Of a DNA stretch of 39,869 nt, positions 31,800 to 39,820 are shown piece after piece. Position 1 is the stretch's first letter; every line of letters starts with the position of its first letter. Below the pieces are notes generated by a model that worked only from the letters and a program-made list of their open reading frames with translations, made no database searches and was not told the origin of the DNA. The stretch is from an uncultured Collinsella sp. (GTDB lineage Bacteria > Actinomycetota > Coriobacteriia > Coriobacteriales > Coriobacteriaceae): positions 1 through 39,869 of the forward strand of contig UQIQ01000013.1 of the NCBI GenBank assembly GCA_900541185.1. The letters are read 5' to 3'. A program made the position numbers and the translations under genes.

Positions 31800-32228
31800 C
31801 TAACCCTCGACCTCGACGAGCTCGATATCAAAGTTGAGGTCCTTGCCGGCCAGCTCGTGGTTGGCGTCGAGCGTCACGGCCTCGGGCGTAACGTCGATGA
31901 CCACGGCGGGGACGGGCATACCGCTCGGCGTGGACAGGAAAAGCTTCATGCCCTTCTCGATCTGCTCGATGTTGGGAACCTGTTCGGCCGGGAAGGTAAT
32001 AACCATCTCGGGATTGTGCTCGCCGTAGGCATCGGCAGCCGGGATGTGCACGGTCTTCTTCTCGCCCACCTGCATGTCGACAACAGCGGCGTCGAAGCCC
32101 TTGATCATCTGACCGGCGCCGCAGGTGAACTCCAGCGGCTCGCCGCGATCGTAGGAGCTATCGAACTGCGTGCCGTCGTCGAGCGTGCCGCGATAATGAG
32201 TCTTGACCTTCTTGCCCTGGTTGGACAT
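31800..32228 (-). CDS. SlyD-like FKBP peptidyl-prolyl isomerase
   Basis: A 142-residue FKBP-type prolyl isomerase and chaperone. It has VKTHYRGTLDDGTQFDSSYDRGEPLEF, GAGQMIKGFDAAVVDMQVGEKKTVHIPAADAYGEHNP, then the inserted IF chaperone domain and ANHELAGKDLNFDIELVEV. E. coli SlyD delivers nickel to hydrogenase through a His-rich tail; that tail is missing here. ATG 32228 follows GGAGG. It is coupled with the UreE-like gene, a second nickel-type chaperone. Confidence 0.92.
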   Translation of the reverse strand: MSNQGKKVKTHYRGTLDDGTQFDSSYDRGEPLEFTCGAGQMIKGFDAAVVDMQVGEKKTVHIPAADAYGEHNPEMVITFPAEQVPNIEQIEKGMKLFLSTPSGMPVPAVVIDVTPEAVTLDANHELAGKDLNFDIELVEVEG

Positions 32229-32348
32229 GGAAACCTCCGTGATAAGGGCGGCGCACAACGTGGGCCGCCATGAACATATGGCGCTAACTATACCCTAGTC
32301 ATACAATTCAAAGACAGTTTGCAAAGAAACGCTGCAACCGGAGGAACC

Positions 32349-33362
32349 ATGGCATATCCCGTATTTGACCTACACTGCGACACCGCCGACCGCATCGGCT
32401 GGGCCACGCTCGATCTCGACCTGCGCTTTACCGCCGGCACCGACGGCTATTTCCCCGGCGACGAGACGCATCCGCAAGATTTCGACCTCATCGAGGGTAA
32501 CGCCTGCGCCATCTCGCTCGCAAAGATCGGCAACACGCCGTGGGCACAGTGCTTCGCCACGTTTGTCCCCGACGAGATTCCCACCGCCCACGCCGCGCGC
32601 TTCCAGGCGCAGATCATGGCGCATATGAGCGGCCAGGCAATGCTCAACCACGACCGTATGGTCAACGTGCGCAGCGCCGCAGACATTCGCCCCGCGCTCA
32701 AGGACGGCAAGGTCGCTTGCATCCACACCATCGAAAACGCCACGTTCTTTGCCGAGGACCCCGCGCTGATCGAAGTGCTCAAGAGCTTGGGCGTGCTCAT
32801 GTCGTCACTCAGCTGGAACGCGCAGGGACCGCTCGCGAGCGGCCACGACACCCACGCCGGCCTCACCGCCGCCGGCATCGAGGCGCTTACGCAGATGGAG
32901 CACGCCGGCATGGTGCTCGACGTCTCCCACCTCAACGATGAGTGCTTTGACGAGGTTGTCGCCCACGCCACGCGCCCCTTCGTCGCCAGCCACTCCAACT
33001 CCCGCGCGGTTTGCGACGTCAAGCGCAACCTCACCGACGACCAGTTCCGCACCATTCGCGACATGGGCGGTATCGTCGGCCTCAACTACTGCAGCGAGTT
33101 CCTTTCCAACGACGCAACCGACAAGACCGCCGCAGACGTCACCTTCGACCAGCTGGCGGCACATATCGAGCACTGGCTCGACCTGGGCGGCGAGGACGTC
33201 ATCGCGCTCGGCGGCGACTGGGACGGCGCCGCGGTGCCCGCTTTCCTCTCCGACGCCAGCAAGATGCCCGAGTTCCAGAACATGCTCTCCAAGCACTTTG
33301 GCAAGACCGTGATGCAAAAGCTCTGCAGCGACAACGCGCTTGCCTTCTTTGAACGTTATTAA
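32349..33362 (+). CDS. Membrane dipeptidase (peptidase family M19)
   Basis: A 337-residue zinc-dependent dipeptidase of the renal dipeptidase family. Zinc ligands are visible in FDLHCDT (HxD), the bridging glutamate in CIHTIENA, and histidines in DVSHLN and ASHSNSRAV; an aspartate lies in ALGGDWDG. No signal peptide is present, so it acts in the cytoplasm on imported dipeptides, possibly including D-residues. ATG 32349 follows GGAGG. It is divergent from slyD with about 120 bases between them; a -10-like TACAAT is near 32303. Confidence 0.93.
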   Translation: MAYPVFDLHCDTADRIGWATLDLDLRFTAGTDGYFPGDETHPQDFDLIEGNACAISLAKIGNTPWAQCFATFVPDEIPTAHAARFQAQIMAHMSGQAMLNHDRMVNVRSAADIRPALKDGKVACIHTIENATFFAEDPALIEVLKSLGVLMSSLSWNAQGPLASGHDTHAGLTAAGIEALTQMEHAGMVLDVSHLNDECFDEVVAHATRPFVASHSNSRAVCDVKRNLTDDQFRTIRDMGGIVGLNYCSEFLSNDATDKTAADVTFDQLAAHIEHWLDLGGEDVIALGGDWDGAAVPAFLSDASKMPEFQNMLSKHFGKTVMQKLCSDNALAFFERY

Positions 33363-33379
33363 TTTCACATCCCTTGAGC

Positions 33380-33413
33380 GGGCCGGCATGCCGAACGGTC
33401 GGCATGCCGGCCC
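33380..33413. repeat. Perfect 15-bp hairpin between the dipeptidase and the YgjP-like gene
   Basis: GGGCCGGCATGCCGA (33380-33394), loop ACGG, exact complement 33399-33413. No T-tract follows, so it is a weak terminator or an RNA-processing structure between co-oriented genes. Confidence 0.65.
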
Positions 33414-33436
33414 GTCCCCAATCTGAAGGACCGCTT

Positions 33437-34213
33437 TTGACGCAGCAGTTTACGATTTCCGTATCCCGACCGGATGGGACGCCCATCCCCGTCGTCGTTA
33501 CCAAAAAGCGCGTCAAGAACTTCAACCTACGCGTCACATCGAGCGGTGAGGTCCACGCCAGCGCGCCGCTCGGCGCCAGCCGCGAGCGTATCGAAGCGTT
33601 TGTGAAGCGCAACAGCGCCTGGATTATCAGCCGACTTGCCCAGCGCGAGCAACGTCAGACGACGGCACAGGAGTCGCTCAGCCCCCACTCGATCATTGCA
33701 CTTTGGGGCAAGCCCATCACGGTACAGGATGCACTCGACCACAACTTTGAGCCACCCGCACCGCGGCCCAAGCAGGCTACCTTCGCAAGTTTTATGGGTA
33801 CCGACGAGCCAGACGAACGTCCGCAGGCCAAGTGGAACGCGACCCTCGACGGCTTAACGCCCAGTGAGATCCAAGCCCATATTGACCAGCTCTATACGTC
33901 CGAGGTCACATCGGCACTGCGCGATATTGTGCACGCATACGAAATCGCAATGGGTGTCGCCGTTTCCCGCGTTTCCGTACGCAGCATGAAAACGCGTTGG
34001 GGCTCCTGCACGCCCAAATCCGGCGCCGTTCGCATCGCACGAGAACTTGCCGCCTACCCCGTCGAATGCCTCGACATGGTTGTCGCCCACGAGCTCGTCC
34101 ACTTGCTCGAGCCAAGCCACAATCAGCGGTTTCACGCGCTGCTCGACACGTACTGCCCCAACAACAGGGCCCTGTCGCAGCGGCTCAAAAAACCGCCCGC
34201 CAACGAGCTCTAG
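33437..34213 (+). CDS. YgjP-like (DUF45) zinc metallopeptidase
   Basis: A 258-residue protein of the YgjP/DUF45 group. The N-terminal RVKNFNLRVTSSGEVHASAPLGAS and AFVKRNSAWI are family hallmarks; the C-terminal active site is VVAHELVHLLEPSHNQRFH (HExxH plus the downstream histidine), preceded by MKTRWGSCTPKSG. The middle contains an extra Pro/Asp-rich stretch of about 40 residues. TTG 33437 is preferred, with GAAGGA seven bases upstream; starting further up would translate the hairpin at 33380-33413. Function in bacteria is poorly known. Confidence 0.85.
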   Translation: MTQQFTISVSRPDGTPIPVVVTKKRVKNFNLRVTSSGEVHASAPLGASRERIEAFVKRNSAWIISRLAQREQRQTTAQESLSPHSIIALWGKPITVQDALDHNFEPPAPRPKQATFASFMGTDEPDERPQAKWNATLDGLTPSEIQAHIDQLYTSEVTSALRDIVHAYEIAMGVAVSRVSVRSMKTRWGSCTPKSGAVRIARELAAYPVECLDMVVAHELVHLLEPSHNQRFHALLDTYCPNNRALSQRLKKPPANEL

Positions 34214-34219
34214 AGTCGG

Positions 34220-34705
34220 TTAGCGCACGCGCTCGATCTCGACACCGCAGCTTGCCAGGGGAAGACCGACGGGCGCCCAAGGCTTATCGAGCTTAACGTG
34301 CACGCCAAGCAGCAGAGGGTAACGACGCAGCAGCATCTGGGCCACACCCTCGGCTGCAGCCTCGATGAGCTTAAACGTATGCTCGCGCAGATAGCCATCG
34401 ACATCGTGGCATACCGAGCCGTAGTCAATCGAGGCGTCCAGCTTATCGTGCTCCCCCGCTGCACGCAGGTCGGCATAGAGCACCAGGGACACGATGAACT
34501 TCTGGCCCAGCGCGTTCTCTTCGGGATATACGCCGTGGTTAGCAAAAACCTCAAGACCTTCAACGGTGATGCGGTCGGCATGGCGCAGATCGTCATAGCT
34601 CACGTGGGGTACCGCCGTTGCGGTGGATATTTCGCCCCTTCCACGGCGGGCGAGCTCGGCACCTTCAGTCTTGGTTGCATTCTCGGGCAGTTTCTTATTG
34701 CTCAT
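34220..34705 (-). CDS. folB: Dihydroneopterin aldolase
   Basis: A 161-residue protein. Residues about 44-160 are a FolB domain: DRITVEGLEVFANHGVYPEENALGQKFIVSLVLYADLRAAG with the active-site segment, DYGSVCHDV, FKLIEAAAEGVAQMLL and VKLDKPWAP. It cleaves dihydroneopterin to 6-hydroxymethyldihydropterin in folate synthesis. The first 43 residues are a low-complexity charged extension. ATG 34705 follows AAGGAG. It is the last gene of a minus-strand cluster with folE. Confidence 0.92.
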   Translation of the reverse strand: MSNKKLPENATKTEGAELARRGRGEISTATAVPHVSYDDLRHADRITVEGLEVFANHGVYPEENALGQKFIVSLVLYADLRAAGEHDKLDASIDYGSVCHDVDGYLREHTFKLIEAAAEGVAQMLLRRYPLLLGVHVKLDKPWAPVGLPLASCGVEIERVR

Positions 34706-34748
34706 CGCGATCGTCTCCTTCGTTTAGAACCCCGACCGCGCAAACTAA

Positions 34749-35330
34749 CTACACGCGAATCGACAGGTTCTTTTTATCATCGCTCCAGTTGCAAGCATTG
34801 CGCGCGGGGCATGCAAAGCAGGCGCGCGACGCTTTATCGGCCGCATAGAGCAGACGCTCAAGCGGTTGGCTGTTCACGCGCAGCTTTCGATGGCCCAGAA
34901 TGGCCGTCTTAATGGCTGCGGCATCGGCCGGCTCAAACGCCACATCATCGGGCATGCCGCCGAGAATCGCATCAGCGACGCGTTCGCTTGCAACATCATG
35001 GGATATACCCGATTCATACTGTTCATCTTTGCCGATATCGTGAAGAAGTGCCGTGGCGTAGATGACCTCGCGGTCAAATTCGAGCTGTTCCTCGAGATTC
35101 TTGATCCACATAATGCGAGCGACATCGAGCAGATGGTCAATACCGTGGCGGCAGAAGATGCGCCCCGATTCCAACTGCGCAATGTTGCCCAGGTGCCGCC
35201 GAAACAGCCCGTTGGCACAAATGTAATCAATGCGAGGCATGGCATCAAAGGGGGCCAGGCCCGAAGCCATGAAGCCGCGACGCGGCGTCCCCTCATCGGT
35301 CTTCGATGTAAAGTCGTTGACGACCCTCAT
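34749..35330 (-). CDS. HD-domain phosphohydrolase between folE and folB
   Basis: A 193-residue HD-superfamily protein. Metal ligands are in CRHGIDHLLDVARIM (first His), ALLHDIGKDEQ (HD pair) and a later aspartate in YAADKASR. The C-terminal CFACPARNAC has three cysteines in a compact pattern, with a further Cys five residues earlier than the HD-fold end, which may bind a metal. ATG 35330 starts one base after the folE stop, so it is translated by coupling. Its place between folE and folB suggests a role in dephosphorylating the dihydroneopterin triphosphate, a step for which no other gene is visible; this is inference, and tRNA or nucleotide hydrolysis is equally possible. Confidence 0.82.
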   Translation of the reverse strand: MRVVNDFTSKTDEGTPRRGFMASGLAPFDAMPRIDYICANGLFRRHLGNIAQLESGRIFCRHGIDHLLDVARIMWIKNLEEQLEFDREVIYATALLHDIGKDEQYESGISHDVASERVADAILGGMPDDVAFEPADAAAIKTAILGHRKLRVNSQPLERLLYAADKASRACFACPARNACNWSDDKKNLSIRV

Positions 35331-35331
35331 G

Positions 35332-35889
35332 CTAACGGCCCAGCATCCTAAAGAACCGCTCCTCGAGCGACGGATCGGTCTCAAAGACGCCGCGGCGAGC
35401 GAGCGTCACGGTCTTGGTGCCGGGCTTTTGCACGCCGCGCATGGTCATGCACATATGCTCAGCCTCCATGAGCACAATCGCTCCCTGGGGGGCGAGATAA
35501 TCCATGAGGGCGTCGGCAACCTGCGCACACAGCTGCTCCTGCAGCTGCAGACGACGGGCATAGACTTCAACCGTGCGAGCGAGCTTAGACAGACCCGCCA
35601 CGCGACCGTTAGGGATATAGCCGATCGCAGCCTTGCCATAAAACGGCAGCAGATGATGCTCGCACAGCGAGTAAAACGTAATGTCGCGCTCGATAACCAA
35701 ATCGTTCGAAGCGACGGCAAAGGTTTTGGACAGGTGCTCCTCGGCACCCTGATCCATACCGCCGGCGATCTCACCATACATACGGGCAACGCGCGCCGGG
35801 GTCTCCAGCAGGCCCTCACGAGTTGGGTCCTCGCCTATGCCCTCAAGCAAAAGCTTAATGGCGGCCTCGACTTTTTCCTGATCGACCAT
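35332..35889 (-). CDS. folE: GTP cyclohydrolase I
   Basis: A 185-residue type I GTP cyclohydrolase, the first enzyme of folate (tetrahydropterin) synthesis, forming dihydroneopterin triphosphate. It shows EDPTREGLLETPARVARMY, the zinc site FYSLCEHHLLPFYGKAAIGYIP, SKLARTVEVYARRLQLQEQL and AEHMCMTMRGVQKPGTKTVT with the second zinc cysteine. ATG 35889 has GTGAGG upstream. It is 67 bases from nrdG on the same strand. Confidence 0.97.
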   Translation of the reverse strand: MVDQEKVEAAIKLLLEGIGEDPTREGLLETPARVARMYGEIAGGMDQGAEEHLSKTFAVASNDLVIERDITFYSLCEHHLLPFYGKAAIGYIPNGRVAGLSKLARTVEVYARRLQLQEQLCAQVADALMDYLAPQGAIVLMEAEHMCMTMRGVQKPGTKTVTLARRGVFETDPSLEERFFRMLGR

Positions 35890-35955
35890 CTGGGCCTCAC
35901 TTTTCCGATTTCACGTTCGCGCTATGGTACCACGCCCTTTGGCATCGGCCACAAG

Positions 35956-36537
35956 CTACATAGTATGGGTCGAATAGACTGGATCGTCCCGCCAAAGTTC
36001 AACCGCATCACAAAGCGCAACACCCTCGCGCTCAGCACGGTCGCGCGTAGCGTTCATATCGATCACACGCTGGTTACTCGAGCCTCTAAAACGCAATGAG
36101 ATATCGTACAGATCCTGAACAAACGGGCCGTCCACCAACATGTCGAGGCAGGCCAGGATACGGTTCGTCACCTCGGTATGATGACGGCCACCCGGCATAA
36201 GCTCCTCGAGCACGTCGCCGGTAAAGCACCAAATGGTCTTGCCCGACCCCGCGGGATAGGCCGCACGCACGCGTTCGATAAAGTCAACAAGCCCCACCTG
36301 ATTCTCGGGCTCCATAGGCTCGCCGCCCAGAATCGTCAGGCCATCGATAAAGGGATGGTCGAGGCTCTCGATAATCTTGTCCTCGACGGTGCGATCAAAG
36401 GACTCGCCCGCAGCAAAGTCCCACGCAACAGAGTTAAAGCAATTCTTGCACCCACGACGGCACCCACTCACAAACAGAGAAGTACGAACGCCTTCCCCAT
36501 CAGCAATGTCGAAATACTTAATGTTCGCGTAGTTCAT
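35956..36537 (-). CDS. nrdG: Anaerobic ribonucleotide reductase activase
   Basis: A 193-residue radical SAM protein that makes the glycyl radical on NrdD. The cluster motif SGCRRGCKNC gives cysteines 26, 30 and 33 (C-x3-C-x2-C), preceded by DIADGEGVRTSLFVSGC; a GGEP motif (LGGEPMEPEN) binds the SAM amino group. ATG 36537 follows CAGGAGAG; an in-frame extension upstream runs through the palindrome at 36553-36636 and is rejected. nrdD lies upstream on the same strand, unusually separated by 426 bases. Confidence 0.95.
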   Translation of the reverse strand: MNYANIKYFDIADGEGVRTSLFVSGCRRGCKNCFNSVAWDFAAGESFDRTVEDKIIESLDHPFIDGLTILGGEPMEPENQVGLVDFIERVRAAYPAGSGKTIWCFTGDVLEELMPGGRHHTEVTNRILACLDMLVDGPFVQDLYDISLRFRGSSNQRVIDMNATRDRAEREGVALCDAVELWRDDPVYSTHTM

Positions 36538-36552
36538 AGGTAACTCTCCTGG

Positions 36553-36636
36553 GAGGTCGGGACATATCATCCCGTCCTCAAACATTCTCGGCCTTCGGCC
36601 TGCGAAACTGCGGGCGGGACGATATGTCCCGGCCTC
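36553..36636. repeat. 25-bp inverted repeat in the nrdG leader
   Basis: Arms 36553-36577 and 36612-36636 match in 22 of 25 positions when inverted (core CGGGACATATC), around a loop holding a small GGCC-TTC-GGCC hairpin. It stops about 16 bases before the nrdG start codon, so in the mRNA the stem sits next to the ribosome site. Confidence 0.7.
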
Positions 36637-36814
36637 ATGCAAAGGGTAACTCAATGAACGAAGCGAACATCGAGTATAGGGTTCGAGGTCCAATAAAAAC
36701 TTTGTTGCAGCTCAACCGCCATCGCAAGTAAATCGCAGCTGCAGCTCAAATTATTTCCGCTAAGAACTTCGAGGAGTGAGCAGGCCTCATGCTGCATCTC
36801 AGCTACGTCAACTT

Positions 36815-36952
36815 GGCCGCCCCGTAGCGAGGCCCCGGACCTTTGCTCGATATGAGTTCCGCACGAACAGGAGGCGCCAGTGGCGCCTCCGTCGTGAGCC
36901 AGGACTGTCCGAAATAGCGAGCAAAGGTCCGGGGCCTCGCTACGGGGCGGCC
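36815..36952. repeat. Perfect 35-bp inverted repeat (138-bp palindromic element)
   Basis: 36815-36849 and 36918-36952 are exact inverted copies (outer end GGCCGCCCCGTAGCGAGG). The 68-base centre contains another hairpin GGAGGCGCC-AGT-GGCGCCTCC. It lies 12 bases after the nrdD stop. It is long enough to form a cruciform and has the plan of a small MITE. It also likely ends nrdD transcripts. The 170 bases between this and the nrdG leader repeat hold only a -10-like TATACT and no gene. Confidence 0.85.
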
Positions 36953-36963
36953 TGGGATGGTTA

Positions 36964-39186
36964 TTAGAGATGCAGCACGCGGTCGCGGATCTCCTCGGTT
37001 CGACCCTGGTTCCAGAACTGGGTACCGATGTAGCCGCACGTACGACGGGCGACGTTCATCTTCTCCTGGTCGCGGTTGCCGCAGTTGGGGCACTCCCACA
37101 CCAGTTTGCCGTCATCCTCGACAATCTTGATCTCGCCGTCGTAACCGCACACCTGGCAATAATCGCTCTTGGTGTTGAGCTCGGCGTACATGATGTTGTC
37201 GTAGATGTACTGCATCACGCGAATGACAGCCTTGAGGTTGTCCTGCATGTTGGGAACCTCGACGTAGGAGATGGCACCGCCCGGCGAAAGCTGCTGGAAC
37301 ATACCCTCGAACTTGAGCTTGTCGAATGCGTCGATCTCCTCGGACACGTGGACGTGGTAGCTGTTGGTGATGTAGCCCTTGTCCGTCACGCCCGGGATAA
37401 TGCCAAAACGGCGCTGCAGGCACTTGGCGAACTTATACGTCGTCGACTCCAGCGGCGTGCCGTACAGCGAGAAATCGATGTCGCTCGCGGCTTTCCACTC
37501 AGCACATTTGTCGTTCATGCGCTGCATGACGGCCATGGCAAAGGGCGTGCCCTCCTTCTCGGTGTGGCTGTGGCCCGTCATGTACTTGACGCACTCATAC
37601 AGGCCGGCATAACCCAGACTAATGGTGGAGTAACCGCCCACGAGCAGCTTGTCGATCGTCTCGCCCTTCTTCAGGCGGGCGAGGGCACCGTACTGCCAAA
37701 GAATCGGTGCGGCATCCGAAAGCGTACCCATCAGACGCTCATGACGGCACAGCAGGGCGCGGTGGCACAGCTCAAGGCGCTCGTCGAAGATCTTCCAGAA
37801 CTTGTCCATGTCCTGATGCGAGCTCAGTGCGACATCGGGCAGGTTGATGGTCACAACGCCCTGGTTAAAGCGACCGTAGTACTTAGGCTTGGCCGGGTCG
37901 TAGTTCAGCGCGTTGGCGACATTGTTAAAGCCGTTGCCCGAACGGTCAGGCGTCAGGAAACTGCGGCAACCCATGCAGGTGTAGCAATCGCCGTTGCCGG
38001 CGGTCTCGCCCTTAGACAGCTTGAGCTCGCGCATCTTCTTCTCGGAGATGTAATCGGGCACCATACGCTTGGCAGTGCACTTGGCAGCCAGCTGGGTCAG
38101 GTAGAAGTACGGGGAATCCTCGTGAACGTTATCGTCCTCGAGTACATAGATGAGCTTGGGGAATGCCGGGGTGATCCATACGCCGGCCTCGTTCTTAACG
38201 CCCTCGTAGCGCTGGCGAAGCGTCTCCTCCACAATCATGGCAAGGTCGTGCTTCTCCTGAGGCGTACGGGCCTCGTTAAGATACATAAAGACCGTCACGA
38301 ACGGCGCCTGGCCATTGGTGGTCATAAGGGTCACGACCTGATATTGAATCGTCTGGACGCCGCGACGGATCTCGTCACGCAGACGGTCCTCAACGACCTC
38401 ACGGACCTTCTCGGCAGACGCAGAGACGCCGAGCTCCTCAAGCTCACGAGCGACCTCGCCGCGAATCTTTTGACGGCTCACCTCGACGAACGGGGCAAGA
38501 TGGGTCAGCGAAATCGACTGGCCACCGTACTGGGAGGAAGCAACCTGGGCGATGATCTGCGTCGCGATGTTGCAGGCGGTCGAGAAGCTGTGCGGCTTCT
38601 CGATCAGCGTACCCGAGATAACAGTACCGTTCTGGAGCATGTCCTCCAGGTTCACCAGATCGCAGTTGTGCATGTGCTGGGCAAAGTAATCCGAATCGTG
38701 GAAATGGATCAGGCCCTCATTATGGGCATCCACGATCTCTTGAGGCAGCAGCACACGCTGAGTCAGGTCCTTGGAGATCTCGCCGGCCATGTAGTCACGC
38801 TGAACGGAATTGACGGTCGGGTTCTTGTTGGAGTTCTCCTGCTTGACCTCTTCGTTATTGCACTCGATCAGCGACAGGATCTTGTCATCGGTCGTGTTCT
38901 TCTGGCGCTTCAGGCTCTGAACATAGCGATAGATGATGTAGTGGCGGGCAACCTCGTAGCAGTCGAGACGCATGATCTCGTCCTCGACCAAATCCTGAAT
39001 CTCCTCGACCGAAACAGTGTGGCCCGCGTTCTCGCATGCCTCGGCGACGTTTTGCGCCGCGTAAACCACCTGGCGGTCGGTAAGACGAGAGCTCTCCTCG
39101 ACCTCCAAGTTTGCGGCACGGATGGCATTGACGATCTTATCGATGTCAAAGACAACCTCGGTGCCGCTGCGCTTGATGATCTTCAT
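36964..39186 (-). CDS. nrdD: Anaerobic (class III) ribonucleoside-triphosphate reductase
   Basis: A 740-residue glycyl-radical enzyme that reduces ribonucleotides to deoxyribonucleotides without oxygen. Residues 1-90 form an ATP-cone (MKIIKRSGTEVVFDIDKIVNAI); the active-site cysteines lie in GDCYTCMGCRSFL; the C terminus has a zinc site (CQVCGY and CPNCGN) and the radical glycine Gly718 in RRTCGYIG. ATG 39186 follows AGAGGCAAGAGG; an in-frame ATG at 39216 has no ribosome site. NrdR-type boxes lie upstream at about 39410-39459. Confidence 0.97.
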   Translation of the reverse strand: MKIIKRSGTEVVFDIDKIVNAIRAANLEVEESSRLTDRQVVYAAQNVAEACENAGHTVSVEEIQDLVEDEIMRLDCYEVARHYIIYRYVQSLKRQKNTTDDKILSLIECNNEEVKQENSNKNPTVNSVQRDYMAGEISKDLTQRVLLPQEIVDAHNEGLIHFHDSDYFAQHMHNCDLVNLEDMLQNGTVISGTLIEKPHSFSTACNIATQIIAQVASSQYGGQSISLTHLAPFVEVSRQKIRGEVARELEELGVSASAEKVREVVEDRLRDEIRRGVQTIQYQVVTLMTTNGQAPFVTVFMYLNEARTPQEKHDLAMIVEETLRQRYEGVKNEAGVWITPAFPKLIYVLEDDNVHEDSPYFYLTQLAAKCTAKRMVPDYISEKKMRELKLSKGETAGNGDCYTCMGCRSFLTPDRSGNGFNNVANALNYDPAKPKYYGRFNQGVVTINLPDVALSSHQDMDKFWKIFDERLELCHRALLCRHERLMGTLSDAAPILWQYGALARLKKGETIDKLLVGGYSTISLGYAGLYECVKYMTGHSHTEKEGTPFAMAVMQRMNDKCAEWKAASDIDFSLYGTPLESTTYKFAKCLQRRFGIIPGVTDKGYITNSYHVHVSEEIDAFDKLKFEGMFQQLSPGGAISYVEVPNMQDNLKAVIRVMQYIYDNIMYAELNTKSDYCQVCGYDGEIKIVEDDGKLVWECPNCGNRDQEKMNVARRTCGYIGTQFWNQGRTEEIRDRVLHL

Positions 39187-39477
39187 CCTCTTGCCTCTTT
39201 CGCATCGTAGCCTCATTGCGCTTCAGAGCCAAACGATACCCGGCAGGGCTTGCCCCTGTCTTGCGGCGCCGTCGCGCAATCTGTGTTCTCGATAAACCAT
39301 AAGTCCTCATGCGGACAATCCTCGCGGCCGATCAAGCGGCTCAAAGACGTGTCCAAATGGGGCGAATAAGGTTCTCGTTCTCTGTCCGCCATCTATCATA
39401 CGACAAAGAGGCATCTATATCCTGTATTCTTTTTTTAGGCCAAACACAACATATAGTGTTTCAGCAGGTCAAAGCAA
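39187..39477 (-). promoter_or_regulatory. nrdD promoter, NrdR boxes and leader
   Basis: Minus-strand TTGCTT (39472-39477), 16-base spacer, TATATG (39450-39455). ACACAACATATAGTGT (39444-39459) is a good NrdR box over the -10; a weaker one lies at 39410-39425, centre-to-centre 34 bases. The roughly 250-base leader carries a CAGGG-5-CCCTG hairpin and no reading frame of note. Confidence 0.55.
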
Positions 39478-39776
39478 TTAGTCATTTTGCAGACGCATTA
39501 AAAATGAGGGGTTCTTGGGAAGTCGGTAAAACGTTACCAACACGGCTACCTGCATGGCAGTTATAAAACCCCCTTAGTCAAGCCGCTGACAAATCCTACC
39601 AAAACCAAGCCGCTCACGCCAAAAGAATCCAAAAGATTGTGCTTGACCAACATGTTGCGGTCACGATCGGCCAGGACGTATGCAATCTGCCGGCACCTCT
39701 ACGGGATGCGAAGACCATCGCGTACAAACCTTGGATCAATATTTGGTGGCTTATTTGCCGGCATGTTTGGCGGCAT
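39478..39776. other. Gene-free stretch between nrdD promoter and tRNA terminator
   Basis: About 300 bases with no confident gene. A GGTAA-4-TTACC dyad is at 39525-39538. On the minus strand one frame from near 39777 down to 39561 is open except for one TAG at 39699-39701, giving protein-like sequence (IAYVLADRDRNMLVKHNLLDS) on its downstream side. This could be a decayed small gene. Confidence 0.3.
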
Positions 39777-39812
39777 AAAACAAAACAGCCCAGAGACATA
39801 GCCTCTGGGCTG
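39777..39812 (-). terminator. Rho-independent terminator of the tRNA transcript
   Basis: CAGCCCAGAG (39786-39795) pairs with CTCTGGGCTG (39803-39812), 7-base loop; on the minus strand TTTTGTTTTA follows. Confidence 0.9.
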
Positions 39813-39820
39813 CAAACATT

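Noticed and set aside
36970..39210. Long plus-strand open frame opposite nrdD
   Set aside because: A mirror of nrdD codon use; no motif, no ribosome site, full overlap with a certain gene.
39525..39538. GGTAA-4-TTACC dyad as a LacI-type operator
   Set aside because: Arms of five bases only and no promoter or gene downstream to serve.
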